Shown here one piece after another: positions 50,227 through 59,318 of a stretch of 64,000 nt of DNA. Under the pieces are notes generated by a model. The model saw only the letters and a program-made list of their open reading frames with translations, did no database searches and was not told where the DNA came from. Location: contig CALEMF010000046.1 of assembly GCA_937911505.1 (NCBI GenBank), forward strand, positions 48,072 to 112,071, written 5' to 3'. Origin of the DNA: an uncultured Cytophagales bacterium (GTDB lineage Bacteria > Bacteroidota > Bacteroidia > Cytophagales > Thermonemataceae). Numbering within the stretch: the stretch's first letter is position 1; each line of letters begins with the position of its first letter. The translations under genes were made by a program, and so were the position numbers.

Positions 50227-52029
50227 TTACACCAATACTTCTGTGCTTTTCTCGATGGTTACTTCACTATCATCTAGTAGTGTAGTAGCTAGTCCTTTTA
50301 CTTTAGGTAGCTCGTAGCTAAAGAAGTAGCGCATAGTATGGATTTTGCTTTCATAAAACTGTAAATCCTCCCCCTGCGGATTACCTGTTACCAATGCTCT
50401 CTTAGCCACTACCGCTTGTTTGAGCCATTGCCAACTTACTACGACTAAGCTAGAAAACTCCATAAATAAGTTAGCATCCGCTAAGAATCGCTCTAAGGCG
50501 CCTTTCATCGCAAAGCCTACCAAATGCTGCGTAACTTGCTGGAAACGACCCATCTCTTTTTGTAATAACTCAGCGTATTTTTTCAAATCTTCAAAGGTCA
50601 TGGCCTCCGAGACAGTTTCCTGTATCTCTTGGGCAAGTACCATCAGGGCTTTCCCACCTTGCATCGTCACTTTTCTACCTAAAAGGTCCATCGACTGAAT
50701 CCCTGTAGTCCCCTCGTATATACTCGTAATACGGATGTCACGGTACATTTGCTCTAAGGGGAAATCGCTACAGTAGCCATAGCCACCTAGTACTTGCATC
50801 CCTTCACTTACAGACTTGATACCATACTCTGAAGGGAACGTTTTAGCAATAGGGGTAAGTAAGTCAAGCAGTAAGATATATTTTTCTTTTTCGTCTCCCT
50901 CGGTTACTTTCTCCAAATCAGCATACTTAGCACACTCTAGTAATAACGCTAGACTACCTTCTACTACAGACTTTTGGAAAAGAAGCATGCGGCGAATGTC
51001 AGCGTGAGCAATAATAGTCGTTTGTGGTGTATCCTTTTGTTCTTTTCCGTTAATCTTACGGCCTTGTGGGCGCTCAAGCGCGTACTCTAGTGACGCATAA
51101 TAAGCAGCAGAAGCAATAGCAGCTCCTAGTAATCCTACGCCCAAGCGCGCCTCGTTCATCATCTGGAACATATATTTCAAACCCTTGTTTTCTTCACCAA
51201 CCAACCAACCGTGGCACTCGTCTCGATCACCAAAAGTAAGGTGCATCGCAGGGGTAGCTTTTTGCCCCATTTTATGATAAATACCTGCACTCAATACGTC
51301 GTTTTCTACCATTTTTTCTTCTTGGCGAAACTTAGGAACTACAAAGAGGGAGATGCCTTTTGTACCTGAAGGAGCTCCTTCGATACGCGCCAACACTAAA
51401 TGAACAAAGTTATCGCACTGGTCGTGATCACCTGCTGAAATAAATATTTTTTGTCCTTTTAGCTTATGGTAGCCCCCGTCAGTGGGTACAGCCGTAGTAC
51501 TAATATCAGAGAGAGAGCTTCCGGCCTGTGGCTCCGTAAGGCACATAGTTCCTTGCCAGCTACCATCTAGCATTTTTGGTAAATACTTTTCTTGGAGTGT
51601 TTTAGAGCCAAAGCTAGCAATCAGTCGTGCTGCGCCTGTAGTAAGGCCTGTATACATGGTAGGTGCATTGTTGGCTGCCGCTAACATAAAGGTAAGGGCA
51701 GATTCAATCGTATGGGGAAGTTGTTGTCCGCCTGTTTCAAAAGAGAAGGAAGCCCCAATCATACCTGATTCACCCATGGCTTTTAGGTAGTCTTTTACAG
51801 CGGTATGTACGGCTACTTTTCCTTCTTCTAAGTCTGGTTCTTTCTTATCCATTTCCACAAAAAAAGGTTGTAGGATGTTGTCACCAATTTGCTTGGCTGC
51901 ATCCAATACCATATCGAAAGATTGGCGATCGTGTTCTTTGTAGTGTTCATATTGTGTTAGCTCACCTGCTTGAAGTACTTCGTGCAGCAGGAACTTAAGG
52001 TTTCTAGGGCTAAAATATTGCTTTGCCAT
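50227..52029 (-). CDS. Acyl-CoA dehydrogenase with C-terminal extension
   Basis: 600 residues, longer than the usual 380-residue dehydrogenase because of a C-terminal helical extension, as in DmdC/FadE-type members. FAD-enzyme motifs: YLPKMLDGSWQGTMCLTEPQAGSSLSD, GQKIFISAGDHD, ARLGVGLLGAAIASAAYYASLEYA, QVLGGYGYCSDFPLEQMYRDIRITSIYEGTTGIQ. The catalytic Glu of the family is likely in IYEGTTGIQ. It oxidises an acyl-CoA at the alpha-beta bond in beta-oxidation. It is monocistronic, with its own terminator. The chain length of the substrate cannot be predicted. Confidence 0.93.
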   Translation of the reverse strand: MAKQYFSPRNLKFLLHEVLQAGELTQYEHYKEHDRQSFDMVLDAAKQIGDNILQPFFVEMDKKEPDLEEGKVAVHTAVKDYLKAMGESGMIGASFSFETGGQQLPHTIESALTFMLAAANNAPTMYTGLTTGAARLIASFGSKTLQEKYLPKMLDGSWQGTMCLTEPQAGSSLSDISTTAVPTDGGYHKLKGQKIFISAGDHDQCDNFVHLVLARIEGAPSGTKGISLFVVPKFRQEEKMVENDVLSAGIYHKMGQKATPAMHLTFGDRDECHGWLVGEENKGLKYMFQMMNEARLGVGLLGAAIASAAYYASLEYALERPQGRKINGKEQKDTPQTTIIAHADIRRMLLFQKSVVEGSLALLLECAKYADLEKVTEGDEKEKYILLLDLLTPIAKTFPSEYGIKSVSEGMQVLGGYGYCSDFPLEQMYRDIRITSIYEGTTGIQSMDLLGRKVTMQGGKALMVLAQEIQETVSEAMTFEDLKKYAELLQKEMGRFQQVTQHLVGFAMKGALERFLADANLFMEFSSLVVVSWQWLKQAVVAKRALVTGNPQGEDLQFYESKIHTMRYFFSYELPKVKGLATTLLDDSEVTIEKSTEVLV

Positions 52030-52193
52030 GGAAGTAGTGATTTTAAATTGAGTAGAATATAACTGATGGTAATTTTACAAAAACTAAAGTGCTCAATAAG
52101 GTATTAAGCATGTAAATATACAAGTTTTTATAAAAAAGTTACCAATACAGAAAGAGAGTGGGAGAAGTTGTTGTGAGAAAGGGTTCCTCAACG

Positions 52194-52436
52194 GGTAGAA
52201 GACTTTACTACTAACTCGCTTGTATTAGCGACAATCGCTGTAAGCGGGCGGGTGTATCGGTACGCCCTACTATGCACATCCTTTTGAGCAACGCTTATTC
52301 AGCAAAAGTGGGTATAGTAGGGCGTACCGATACACAAAAGCCCGCTGAATAACATTGTTGTCTAATGAAGTATGGATGGCTTTACTGCAACCACGACGAA
52401 ACATCGCAGTATAAATGCTAGTAAAAGTCTTCTACC
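52194..52436. mobile_element. 243-bp palindromic noncoding element (MITE-like)
   Basis: The ends are an imperfect inverted repeat, GGTAGAAGACTTTACTA at 52194-52210 and its near complement at 52419-52436 (one extra T). Inside, a 22-bp perfect inverted repeat lies at 52252-52273 and 52314-52335 (core CGGTACGCCCTACTAT), extended by GCGGG/CCCGC at 52244-52248 and 52341-52345, with a 40-nt loop. No open frame of note is present. No target-site duplication was found. It lies between the acyl-CoA dehydrogenase and dut. Confidence 0.55.
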
Positions 52437-52461
52437 TTATCAAAGAACTATATAACAAATG

Positions 52462-52477
52462 ACGGAGTGTACTCCGT
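52462..52477. repeat. Short hairpin downstream of dut
   Basis: ACGGAGT and ACTCCGT are separated by 2 nt, so the real loop is probably larger. It lies 44 nt past the dut stop. It may be a terminator for dut, but no clear T-run follows. Confidence 0.35.
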
Positions 52478-52520
52478 AAAATGGATGAGTAATATAAGGA
52501 AAAATTAAAAAACTTTGCAA

Positions 52521-52958
52521 TTATTTTTTTCCTGTACTCCCAAATCCGCCCTCTCCTCTTTTGGTTGCTGCGAGTACCTCTACATTTTCCCACTGGGCTT
52601 GTTCGTATTGCGCAATTACCATTTGCGCCAAGCGCTCTCCATCTTCAATCGTGTAAGCCTCATTGGAGAGGTTGACAACACCTATCTTGATCTCCCCTCT
52701 GTAATCAGCATCTATGGTACCTACACAGTTGATGAGCGTAATACCTTTTTTAATAGATAAGCCACTTCGTGGACGAATTTGCGCCTCGTATCCTTCAGGC
52801 AAGGCGATATACAAACCTGTAGGTACTAAAATACGTTCAAGGGACTGTAAGTGTATGGACGTATCGATGTTTGCTCTGATGTCCATCCCCGCAGCGCCTT
52901 TCGTGGCGTAGTGTGGATTGTCGTGTTTAGATTTATTAATAATTTGTATTTTAACCAT
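52521..52958 (-). CDS. dut: dUTP diphosphatase
   Basis: 145 residues, a trimeric dUTPase that hydrolyses dUTP to dUMP and keeps uracil out of DNA. All five family motifs are visible: [22 protein letters not shown] with the Ser-Gly pair, [13 protein letters not shown] with the catalytic Asp, [11 protein letters not shown] and the C-terminal [12 protein letters not shown] phosphate loop. Full length. It is separated from neighbours by intergenic sequence on both sides. Confidence 0.96.
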   Translation of the reverse strand: MVKIQIINKSKHDNPHYATKGAAGMDIRANIDTSIHLQSLERILVPTGLYIALPEGYEAQIRPRSGLSIKKGITLINCVGTIDADYRGEIKIGVVNLSNEAYTIEDGERLAQMVIAQYEQAQWENVEVLAATKRGEGGFGSTGKK

Positions 52959-53078
52959 CTATAAAGTAACGTTGAGAACTAATTTTTAATGAAAAGTAGT
53001 TTGCCTTAAAGGTAATACTTCACTTTTCTTTCTATAACCCTACAAACATATTAATTTTAATATATTGTATACAACATT

Positions 53079-54101
53079 ATGTGGGCTAGCTTTCACGATA
53101 CCACCAATTTACTCTCAAAACTCACCCGTAGGCGAGTACAAAACGCACTGAAAATATTGCAGAGCTACTACAAAGCGAAAGGTAGTAAGCAGCCTATTAT
53201 TGAAGGCCTGCCCGTAAGTATTGCCTTCGAGCCTACTACCTCTTGTAATTTACGTTGCCCAGAGTGTCCCAGTGGGTTAAGGGCCTTTACCCGTCCTACT
53301 GGTATGCTTTCCGATGACTTGTTTAAAAAAATAATTGATGAGCTGGCGGACACACTATTGTATCTCACTTTCTACTTTCAAGGAGAGCCTTACCTCCATC
53401 CACAGTTTCTGGAGTTAGTTAAATACGCTGCTCAAAAAAATATATATACAGCCACTTCTACTAATGCCCATTACTTAAATGATGAAAACGCCCGAAAAAC
53501 AGTCGAATCGGGACTCGATCGGCTCATTATCTCTATAGATGGTACCACACAAGAAGTGTATCAGGCTTACCGAATAGGGGGTAACCTGAATAAAGTAATA
53601 GAAGGCACCAAAAACATCATTGCTTGGAAGAAGAAGTTACGTGCTCGAAAGCCTCAGGTAATCTTTCAGTTTTTGGTAGTAAAACCCAACGAACACCAAA
53701 TCAAAGCGGTAAAACAAATGGCTAAACAATTGGGAGTGGATAAAGTAGCTTATAAAACTGCCCAGATCTATGACTACGAGGGAGGTTCACCGTTGATACC
53801 TTCTATTGCTCAATATAGCCGCTATCAAAAGGAAAAAAATGGTAAATTCACCATCAAAAATAAGTTACTAGATCACTGCTGGAAGATGTGGCACAGTTGT
53901 GTTATTACCTGGGATGGAAAAGTAGTTCCTTGTTGTTTTGACAAAGATGCACATTTTCAGTTAGGAGACTTGGCCAACAAGTCTTTCCAAGAAGTTTGGT
54001 ATAGCACTCCTTACAAACAGTTTAGAGGGAAGCTCCTACAATCGAGAAAAGAAATTAGTATTTGTGCCAACTGTACAGAAGGTACCAAAGTATGGGCTTA
54101 A
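53079..54101 (+). CDS. Radical SAM/SPASM domain protein
   Basis: 340 residues. The radical SAM iron-sulfur motif CNLRCPECPSG (CxxxCxxC) sits near residue 57, followed by the beta/alpha barrel (YFQGEPYLHP, YTATSTNAHYL, LDRLIISIDGTTQEVYQAYRIGG). The C-terminal SPASM region has CVITWDGKVVPCCFDKD, LGDLANKSFQEVW and ICANC, which holds an auxiliary cluster. SPASM enzymes modify ribosomal peptides, sugars or proteins. No precursor peptide is recognised nearby. The downstream S41 protease gene is 51 nt away on the same strand and may be co-transcribed. Confidence 0.9.
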   Translation: MWASFHDTTNLLSKLTRRRVQNALKILQSYYKAKGSKQPIIEGLPVSIAFEPTTSCNLRCPECPSGLRAFTRPTGMLSDDLFKKIIDELADTLLYLTFYFQGEPYLHPQFLELVKYAAQKNIYTATSTNAHYLNDENARKTVESGLDRLIISIDGTTQEVYQAYRIGGNLNKVIEGTKNIIAWKKKLRARKPQVIFQFLVVKPNEHQIKAVKQMAKQLGVDKVAYKTAQIYDYEGGSPLIPSIAQYSRYQKEKNGKFTIKNKLLDHCWKMWHSCVITWDGKVVPCCFDKDAHFQLGDLANKSFQEVWYSTPYKQFRGKLLQSRKEISICANCTEGTKVWA

Positions 54102-54152
54102 AAGACATCTGAATTTATTGAATTAAAATAATTAAGTTTAACTACATAAAGT

Positions 54153-55442
54153 ATGAAAATAAGAAGCTTTTTAAAGAAAATAATGTTCGGGGTAGGTTTA
54201 CTTACGATCGTAGTGAGTTGTAGGGAAGATGATCCTTCTCCTAGTATTAACGATAACGAGGACCCCTATGTATTTGTATACGATATCATGCAAGACGTTT
54301 ACTTTTGGAATGAAGAAGTACCTGATAACGTGGATATCTACAGCTATGCTACACCCTTTGATCTATTAGATGCTTTGATATTTAGAGAGGATCGTTTTAC
54401 AGCCTTATTTGCTAATGGACAAGAAGTATTTGAATTGATTACGTCTGGTGAGAGCTTAGACTTTGGCTTTGGTCGCAAAAGAGATGAGGATGGAATTCTC
54501 AGAGTAGCTTACGTCTATCCGAACACGCCTGCGGCGCAGGCAGGTTTAGTACGAGGAGATAAAATATTAAAAGTAAATGGTACGGATATAACAAATCCAG
54601 CAACTGGATTTCAACTTACTGAAACGACTACTTTTGAAATAGAAAATATAGAGGAAGAGGTCAGAAGTGTAAGTATAACAGCCATTAACATCAAAGTAGA
54701 TGGCATTGTATACCAAGAAGTATTAGAGGTAGAAGGAACGAAAGTGGGTTATCTTGTGTATGAAATTTTCCTAAACGATGAGGCTTCCATTGCAGGTTTA
54801 TTGGAGGTATTCGCTACTTTTAAAGCACAAGGGGTTACTGAAATGGTGCTAGATTTAAGGTACAATGGAGGTGGTTCTGTAGCAGCTTCTCTAAATTTAG
54901 GTAGTCACTTAGCGCCTGCTAGCGCAATGGGAGAGGTATTTGTACGCCAAACCTTCAACGAGCGTTATACTGCAGAGAATGAATCGTTACTATTTGAAGA
55001 AAAGATCAATAATTTAAACCTGAGTCGTCTGTTTGTCATTACCACAGGCAGTACTGCCTCTGCCAGTGAGCTGATTATTAATGGCTTACGCCCTTTTATG
55101 TCTGTGTTTACGATTGGGGGGCAAACATCAGGTAAAAATGTAGGCTCGTTTGCTATTCTTAATGAAGCCATCGATTACTTATTTTTACCCATCGTCTTTG
55201 AAAGCCAAAATGCTAATGGTAACGCGGATTATGCTAACGGCTTTACTCCTGACTTTACTGAGATAGATGACCTTGAGAGAGATTTTGGTGACCCTCAGGA
55301 GGCCAGCTTAGCAGCAGCGCTTTACTACATAGAGAATGGAAGCTTTCCAGCACCTGCTGCGCGTAGAGGTAATCAATTGAATGATAGTAAAGTGATACGT
55401 TACAGAGATTTACAAGATATTCCTATGTTTATTGAAAAGTAA
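54153..55442 (+). CDS. S41 family C-terminal processing-type peptidase, lipoprotein
   Basis: 429 residues. Signal VGLLTIVVSC gives a lipoprotein whose Cys is followed by REDD, resembling a surface-export tag. An N-terminal tail domain, a PDZ domain (residues about 110-170, GILRVAYVYPNTPAAQAGLVRGDKILKVNG) and the S41 tail-specific protease core follow: LDLRYNGGGSVAASLNLGS, TGSTASASELIINGL with the catalytic Ser in this region, and GKNVGS with the catalytic Lys. It cleaves misfolded or specific substrates at C-termini. It is 51 nt downstream of the radical SAM gene, with a terminator after it. Confidence 0.9.
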   Translation: MKIRSFLKKIMFGVGLLTIVVSCREDDPSPSINDNEDPYVFVYDIMQDVYFWNEEVPDNVDIYSYATPFDLLDALIFREDRFTALFANGQEVFELITSGESLDFGFGRKRDEDGILRVAYVYPNTPAAQAGLVRGDKILKVNGTDITNPATGFQLTETTTFEIENIEEEVRSVSITAINIKVDGIVYQEVLEVEGTKVGYLVYEIFLNDEASIAGLLEVFATFKAQGVTEMVLDLRYNGGGSVAASLNLGSHLAPASAMGEVFVRQTFNERYTAENESLLFEEKINNLNLSRLFVITTGSTASASELIINGLRPFMSVFTIGGQTSGKNVGSFAILNEAIDYLFLPIVFESQNANGNADYANGFTPDFTEIDDLERDFGDPQEASLAAALYYIENGSFPAPAARRGNQLNDSKVIRYRDLQDIPMFIEK

Positions 55443-55460
55443 CAAGGGAAACCACAAAAC

Positions 55461-55491
55461 AAACCCTCGAAGGGCTAACCTTCGAGGGTTT
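55461..55491. terminator. Bidirectional terminator after the S41 peptidase gene
   Basis: 13-bp perfect stem AAACCCTCGAAGG / CCTTCGAGGGTTT (55461-55473 and 55479-55491), 5-nt loop, T-rich after. It separates the S41 gene from the convergent beta-barrel gene. Confidence 0.85.
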
Positions 55492-55511
55492 ATCTTTTAA
55501 TACCACTTATA

Positions 55512-56144
55512 CTAAAAAGTATAACCAATACGGATAGCAGCATTATCCAAGAAAAAGCCTTGTCTGGTTGTCTTATTTTCTATTACGTTGCTATTAATGA
55601 GAGATTGGGGTTGGTTGTAAGTCAAAATGAGAGATCGGCTGTAAGTCGAAAGGTGTTGTGTGAAGTCCAGGTTAAGCTCTGCGGTGAAGCGTTTTAAGAA
55701 TCTTTTTTGATACCCTACAGAGAGCCCTAAGGCGGTACTTCTACCAAAAAGGTGCTCTCCCCCATAGTTTTTATGTGAATGTTGCCATAATAAGACTGCG
55801 CCTGCATAAAGACCACTAAGATAGTTCTTTTTATCAAACTTTAAGTAATACCGGTACTGTAGATGTGTCTGATGCGTATGAGAATGAGAGGGTGGAAGTA
55901 AACGCCAAGCGTCATGAAATGAATATGAGTAGTCATAGCCGATACTGAGACTTTGTCGAGGAGTAAGTAAGCGTTCATAATGTGTTCCTATGCTATTTAA
56001 AGATAAAGTAGTATTAGATAACTTGATATTATTTTTCGGCTCAATACGAGTGGTATTTTTTGACTCAGCAGGAGCAGCATTCTCTTGAGCTTGTACAGAT
56101 AAAGAAACAACTAATACGATAAAAATGAGGGTGATTATTTTCAT
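55512..56144 (-). CDS. Outer-membrane beta-barrel-like protein
   Basis: 210 residues with a signal peptide (IFIVLVVSLSVQAQE). The mature part alternates hydrophobic and polar residues in about eight strand-like segments (LSNTTLSLNSIGTHYERLL, QSLSIGYDYSYSF, HQTHLQYRYYLKF, YLSGLYAGAVLLW, STALGLSVGYQKRFL, AELNLDFTQHL, LILTYNQP) and ends in RIGYTF, an aromatic final residue typical of barrel insertion signals. An eight-strand OmpX/OmpA-like or DUF3575-like barrel is likely. No specific family is recognised. It is a single gene. Confidence 0.75.
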   Translation of the reverse strand: MKIITLIFIVLVVSLSVQAQENAAPAESKNTTRIEPKNNIKLSNTTLSLNSIGTHYERLLTPRQSLSIGYDYSYSFHDAWRLLPPSHSHTHQTHLQYRYYLKFDKKNYLSGLYAGAVLLWQHSHKNYGGEHLFGRSTALGLSVGYQKRFLKRFTAELNLDFTQHLSTYSRSLILTYNQPQSLINSNVIENKTTRQGFFLDNAAIRIGYTF

Positions 56145-56455
56145 GGGTGTTAAAGGTTTGAATAGTTAGCAAATAAAATCTTTTGAAGATTATGAATCGT
56201 AAGGTAAGTACTTTATCGTTTAATCGAAATTTTTTTAACACTTTATATTTTCCTCTTTTTGGCAGAAACATAGGTTTTTATCAACCAAGAAGCCTCTTTT
56301 AGGGAAATAAGGGCTGGCCAGACTGTATTTTAAACTATTATTTTAAGTTTATTATCAACTTTTAGATAAAATTTTTATCGAAGAAATTCCGCTGCTTCAC
56401 GGTCAGAATAATAATTACTCTTATCAGAAGCAAGTGGCGCTTATTTGAATAATAA
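56145..56455. other. Intergenic region, divergent promoters and a hairpin
   Basis: About 310 nt between the divergent barrel and nuclease-like genes. AT-rich, with no gene seen. The only notable structure is the hairpin at 56428-56468, at its right end. Confidence 0.5.
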
Positions 56456-56468
56456 GTGCCACTTGCTT
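56428..56468. repeat. Long hairpin at the start of the nuclease-like gene
   Basis: An 18-bp stem with one G-U pair, AAGCAAGTGGCGCTTATT (56428-56445) and AATAAGTGCCACTTGCTT (56451-56468), loop TGAAT. It ends 20 nt before the ATG at 56489. There is no T-run, so it is more likely a leader structure or operator than a terminator. Confidence 0.7.
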
Positions 56469-56488
56469 ATATTGCTCTTAAACGGATA

Positions 56489-57154
56489 ATGGGTATGATT
56501 ATTAGTGGTTTGTTGCTTTTTTTTCTCCTCGCCTTGTTCTACCAATTAGCACAACGCAAGCAAGCAGTTCCTCAAACAAAAAAGTTCGAAATAAGTGCCC
56601 AAGCGCAGACTTTTCCGCTAGTTTATGCTACTTCTATTTCGCCCAAAGATCTTCCCTTGGAAATTCCCAACGAAAATAGAGGTAGCAGTGAAGACTATTT
56701 CTTACAATACCTTTGGAAATACTTTCCTCAATATATTCATGTAGACATAGCATTGCCTATCAAAGACGAGTTCTATTATCCAGATTTTGCCTTTATTGAT
56801 AAAAAGAAAAGGCTCTTTATTGACATAGAGATAGACGAGCCATATGCCCTCCCTTTTGGTAAACCTACCCATTACTTAGGGAGTGATGAAATACGCAATC
56901 GGTTTTTCTTGCAACAAGGCTGGATGGTCATCCGCTTTACTGAAGAGCAAGTGGTAAGACAACCCAAGCAGTGTTGTAAGTTTATTGCCCATCGTGTGGC
57001 CGCTGTCACCAAGGAAACGAAGTTACCTGACTTATTCTACCATATAGACGATCTCAGCATACATCAAAAGCAATGGACGAGAAGGCAATCAGAATACCTG
57101 TTCGATCAACGCTATCGAGACCGCTACAAACATCTACTGAAAGCTAAAAAATAA
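56489..57154 (+). CDS. Membrane-anchored PD-(D/E)XK nuclease-fold protein
   Basis: 221 residues from the ATG at 56489. One N-terminal hydrophobic helix (MIISGLLLFFLLALFYQLA) is followed by a domain whose core resembles DUF559/PD-(D/E)XK endonucleases: SSEDYFLQYLWKYFP, YYPDFAFIDKKKRLFIDIEIDEPY with the PD and ExD-like acidic residues, GKPTHYLGSDEIRNRFFLQQGWMVIRFTEEQV. The C-terminus is basic (YRDRYKHLLKAKK). A membrane tether on such a fold is unusual. The GTG at 56456 lies inside a hairpin and is rejected as start. Function unknown. Confidence 0.7.
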   Translation: MGMIISGLLLFFLLALFYQLAQRKQAVPQTKKFEISAQAQTFPLVYATSISPKDLPLEIPNENRGSSEDYFLQYLWKYFPQYIHVDIALPIKDEFYYPDFAFIDKKKRLFIDIEIDEPYALPFGKPTHYLGSDEIRNRFFLQQGWMVIRFTEEQVVRQPKQCCKFIAHRVAAVTKETKLPDLFYHIDDLSIHQKQWTRRQSEYLFDQRYRDRYKHLLKAKK

Positions 57155-57160
57155 CAGCCT

Positions 57161-58321
57161 TTACGCTTCGGTAAGGACGGCGTATTCTATGGCTTGTTTT
57201 AGGTCTCCAATTAAGTCTTCTACATCTTCGATCCCTACACTCAAACGAATCAATGTGTCTTTTAACCCATTTTTGATGCGTTGTTCCTTAGGAATGCTTG
57301 CGTGTGTCATACCAGTAGGGTGCGTACAAAGTGACTCCACACCACCTAATGACTCTGCCAAAGAAAATACCTTTAGATTACTCATTAAGCGAGTTGCTTC
57401 TTCTAAGTTATCCCCTTTCAAGGTGAAAGATACCATCCCACCAAAATCACGCATTTGTGCTTTGGCAATCGTATGGTTAGGATGTGTTTCCAATCCAGCC
57501 CAATGTACTTTCTCCACTTTATCGTGTTGGTTGAGCCAGTGAGCGATTTCCCGTCCGTTTTCACAGTGGCGTTGCATTCTGATGTGTAATGTCTTAATAC
57601 CTCTCAAAACCAAGAAGCAATCTTGTGGGCCTGCCACTGCTCCACACGAGTTTTGTAAGAAAGATAACTGCCCTGCCAAATCGTGATGACTCGTTACCAA
57701 TGCGCCCATTACTACATCAGAGTGTCCGCCAAGATACTTTGTAACGGAGTGCATTACCACATCAGCACCTAAGTCTAAGGGATTTTGTAGGTAAGGCGTG
57801 GCAAATGTATTATCAACAGCCAACAATAAGTTATGCGCTTTGGCAATTTCGGCAGCGCCTTTAATATCAATAATATTAATGAGTGGGTTGGTAGGGGTTT
57901 CTACCCAAATCATCTTTGTATTATCATTAATATACCCTTTGATATTATTGATGTCCTCCATAGAGATAAAATGGAATTTTAATCCCCAAGGTGCGTGTAC
58001 CTTAGTAAATACACGGTACGTGCCACCGTATAAATCATTGCTGACAATTACTTCATCGCCAGGTTTAAGCGTACGTAGTAAGGTATCTGTAGCAGCCATA
58101 CCCGAGCCAAATACTAACCCGTATTGTCCATTTTCTAAGGCGGCTATATTTTCTTCTAAGGCTTTTCTAGTTGGATTGTGGGTGCGCGAGTATTCAAATC
58201 CTTTGTGTACACCGGGAGAATCCTGTACATAAGTAGACGTTTGAAAAATGGGCGTCATAATAGCCCCTGTACTTTTATCTGGGTGTACGCCAGCGTGGAT
58301 CGCTTTTGTTCCGAATTTCAT
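57161..58321 (-). CDS. metB: Cystathionine gamma-synthase / beta-lyase (PLP trans-sulfuration enzyme)
   Basis: 386 residues. It is a Cys/Met metabolism PLP enzyme: GFEYSRTHNPTRKALEENIA, VFGSGMAATDTLLR, DDLYGGTYRVF-like NDLYGGTYRVF, VETPTNPLINIIDI, AVDNTFATPYLQNPLDLGADVVMHSVTKYLGGHSDVVMG with the PLP Lys in SVTKYLGGH, and SLGGVESLCTHPTGMTHASIP. It either joins O-acyl-homoserine with cysteine, or cleaves cystathionine; the subfamily cannot be separated here. It is convergent with the nuclease-like gene and divergent from the GIN gene. Confidence 0.9.
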   Translation of the reverse strand: MKFGTKAIHAGVHPDKSTGAIMTPIFQTSTYVQDSPGVHKGFEYSRTHNPTRKALEENIAALENGQYGLVFGSGMAATDTLLRTLKPGDEVIVSNDLYGGTYRVFTKVHAPWGLKFHFISMEDINNIKGYINDNTKMIWVETPTNPLINIIDIKGAAEIAKAHNLLLAVDNTFATPYLQNPLDLGADVVMHSVTKYLGGHSDVVMGALVTSHHDLAGQLSFLQNSCGAVAGPQDCFLVLRGIKTLHIRMQRHCENGREIAHWLNQHDKVEKVHWAGLETHPNHTIAKAQMRDFGGMVSFTLKGDNLEEATRLMSNLKVFSLAESLGGVESLCTHPTGMTHASIPKEQRIKNGLKDTLIRLSVGIEDVEDLIGDLKQAIEYAVLTEA

Positions 58322-58487
58322 GAGTGAGGACGTTTAAATGATAAAAAGTTTAAAAGTATCGTGTGAATCGAATACAAAGTTAATAAAAAATACTTTGTAC
58401 GTATTTTTTGTTCCATTTCTCCTAAACTCGTGCAACCTCTCATCACTTTAAGTTGTCTTTCTAAAAAACAAAAAATAGTTAATACGC

Positions 58488-59240
58488 ATGAGAAACCTTA
58501 TTTATTCTTTTGTGTGGCTTTTTATGAGCTATACAGTGCAAGCACAAGAAATACAAAAAGAAACCAGAAATCTAGGAGATTTCAATCAATTGAGTATCGC
58601 AGGAAGCATTGATGCTACGCTCCAAAAAGGAGATAAAAATACGCTTATCATTGAGGCAGAGGGTATCGGCTTAGAACGTATTACTGCCGATATCGAGGGA
58701 GGAAGACTTTCACTTGATATTCTCTCTAAGAATGAATACAAAAATAAGAAGTTTGATTTAGAGGAAGGAAAAAAAATGAAGAAAGGTAGTTGGAAAAGCA
58801 CAAGGTACAATGTGAAGGTATACCTCACTTACAAGTCGATTGAAAGCCTTTCTTGTACAGGTGCTAGTAGCGTAGTAGCTACCTCGACAATTAAAGCAGA
58901 TAATTTTGACCTTAGTGTATCAGGGGCGAGCGATTTTACAGGTACCATTGAAACAAATCGTCTGGAAACAAGGGCTAATGGTGCGAGTGATGTTAAAGTA
59001 AAAGGAAAAGCTACTTATCAAAAAATTGTGATAAGTGGTGCGAGCGACTTTAAGGCTTATGAACTAATCTGTGAAGAAGCAGAGGTAAAAGCCAGTGGTA
59101 GTAGCGATGTAAATATGCACGTAACCAAATCTTTAAAAGCGAGAGCTAGTGGTGCAAGCGATATTAACTATATGGGCAATCCAGAGACGAAAGATACAGA
59201 TGCCAGCGGGGCTAGTGATATTCGCAGTAAAAAGATATAA
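58488..59240 (+). CDS. Head-GIN domain (DUF2807) secreted protein
   Basis: 250 residues with a signal peptide (YSFVWLFMSYTVQAQE). The mature part begins NLGDFNQLSIAGSIDATLQKGDKNTLIIEAEG, the DUF2807 start, and continues with short repeated strands: TGASSVVATS, SGASDFTGTIE, NGASDVKVKG, SGASDFKAYE, SGSSDVNMHV, SGASDINYMG and SGASDIRSKK. These form a right-handed beta-helix. The family is called putative auto-transporter adhesin, head GIN domain. It is a single gene, likely secreted or outer-membrane associated, of unknown role. Confidence 0.9.
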   Translation: MRNLIYSFVWLFMSYTVQAQEIQKETRNLGDFNQLSIAGSIDATLQKGDKNTLIIEAEGIGLERITADIEGGRLSLDILSKNEYKNKKFDLEEGKKMKKGSWKSTRYNVKVYLTYKSIESLSCTGASSVVATSTIKADNFDLSVSGASDFTGTIETNRLETRANGASDVKVKGKATYQKIVISGASDFKAYELICEEAEVKASGSSDVNMHVTKSLKARASGASDINYMGNPETKDTDASGASDIRSKKI

Positions 59241-59318
59241 ATTGATCTTTTAGCGTCGATTCAACCATGATTAGTAATCTACAATAGCTCATTTAAAGAG
59301 GCTTAATCAACTAGAAAA

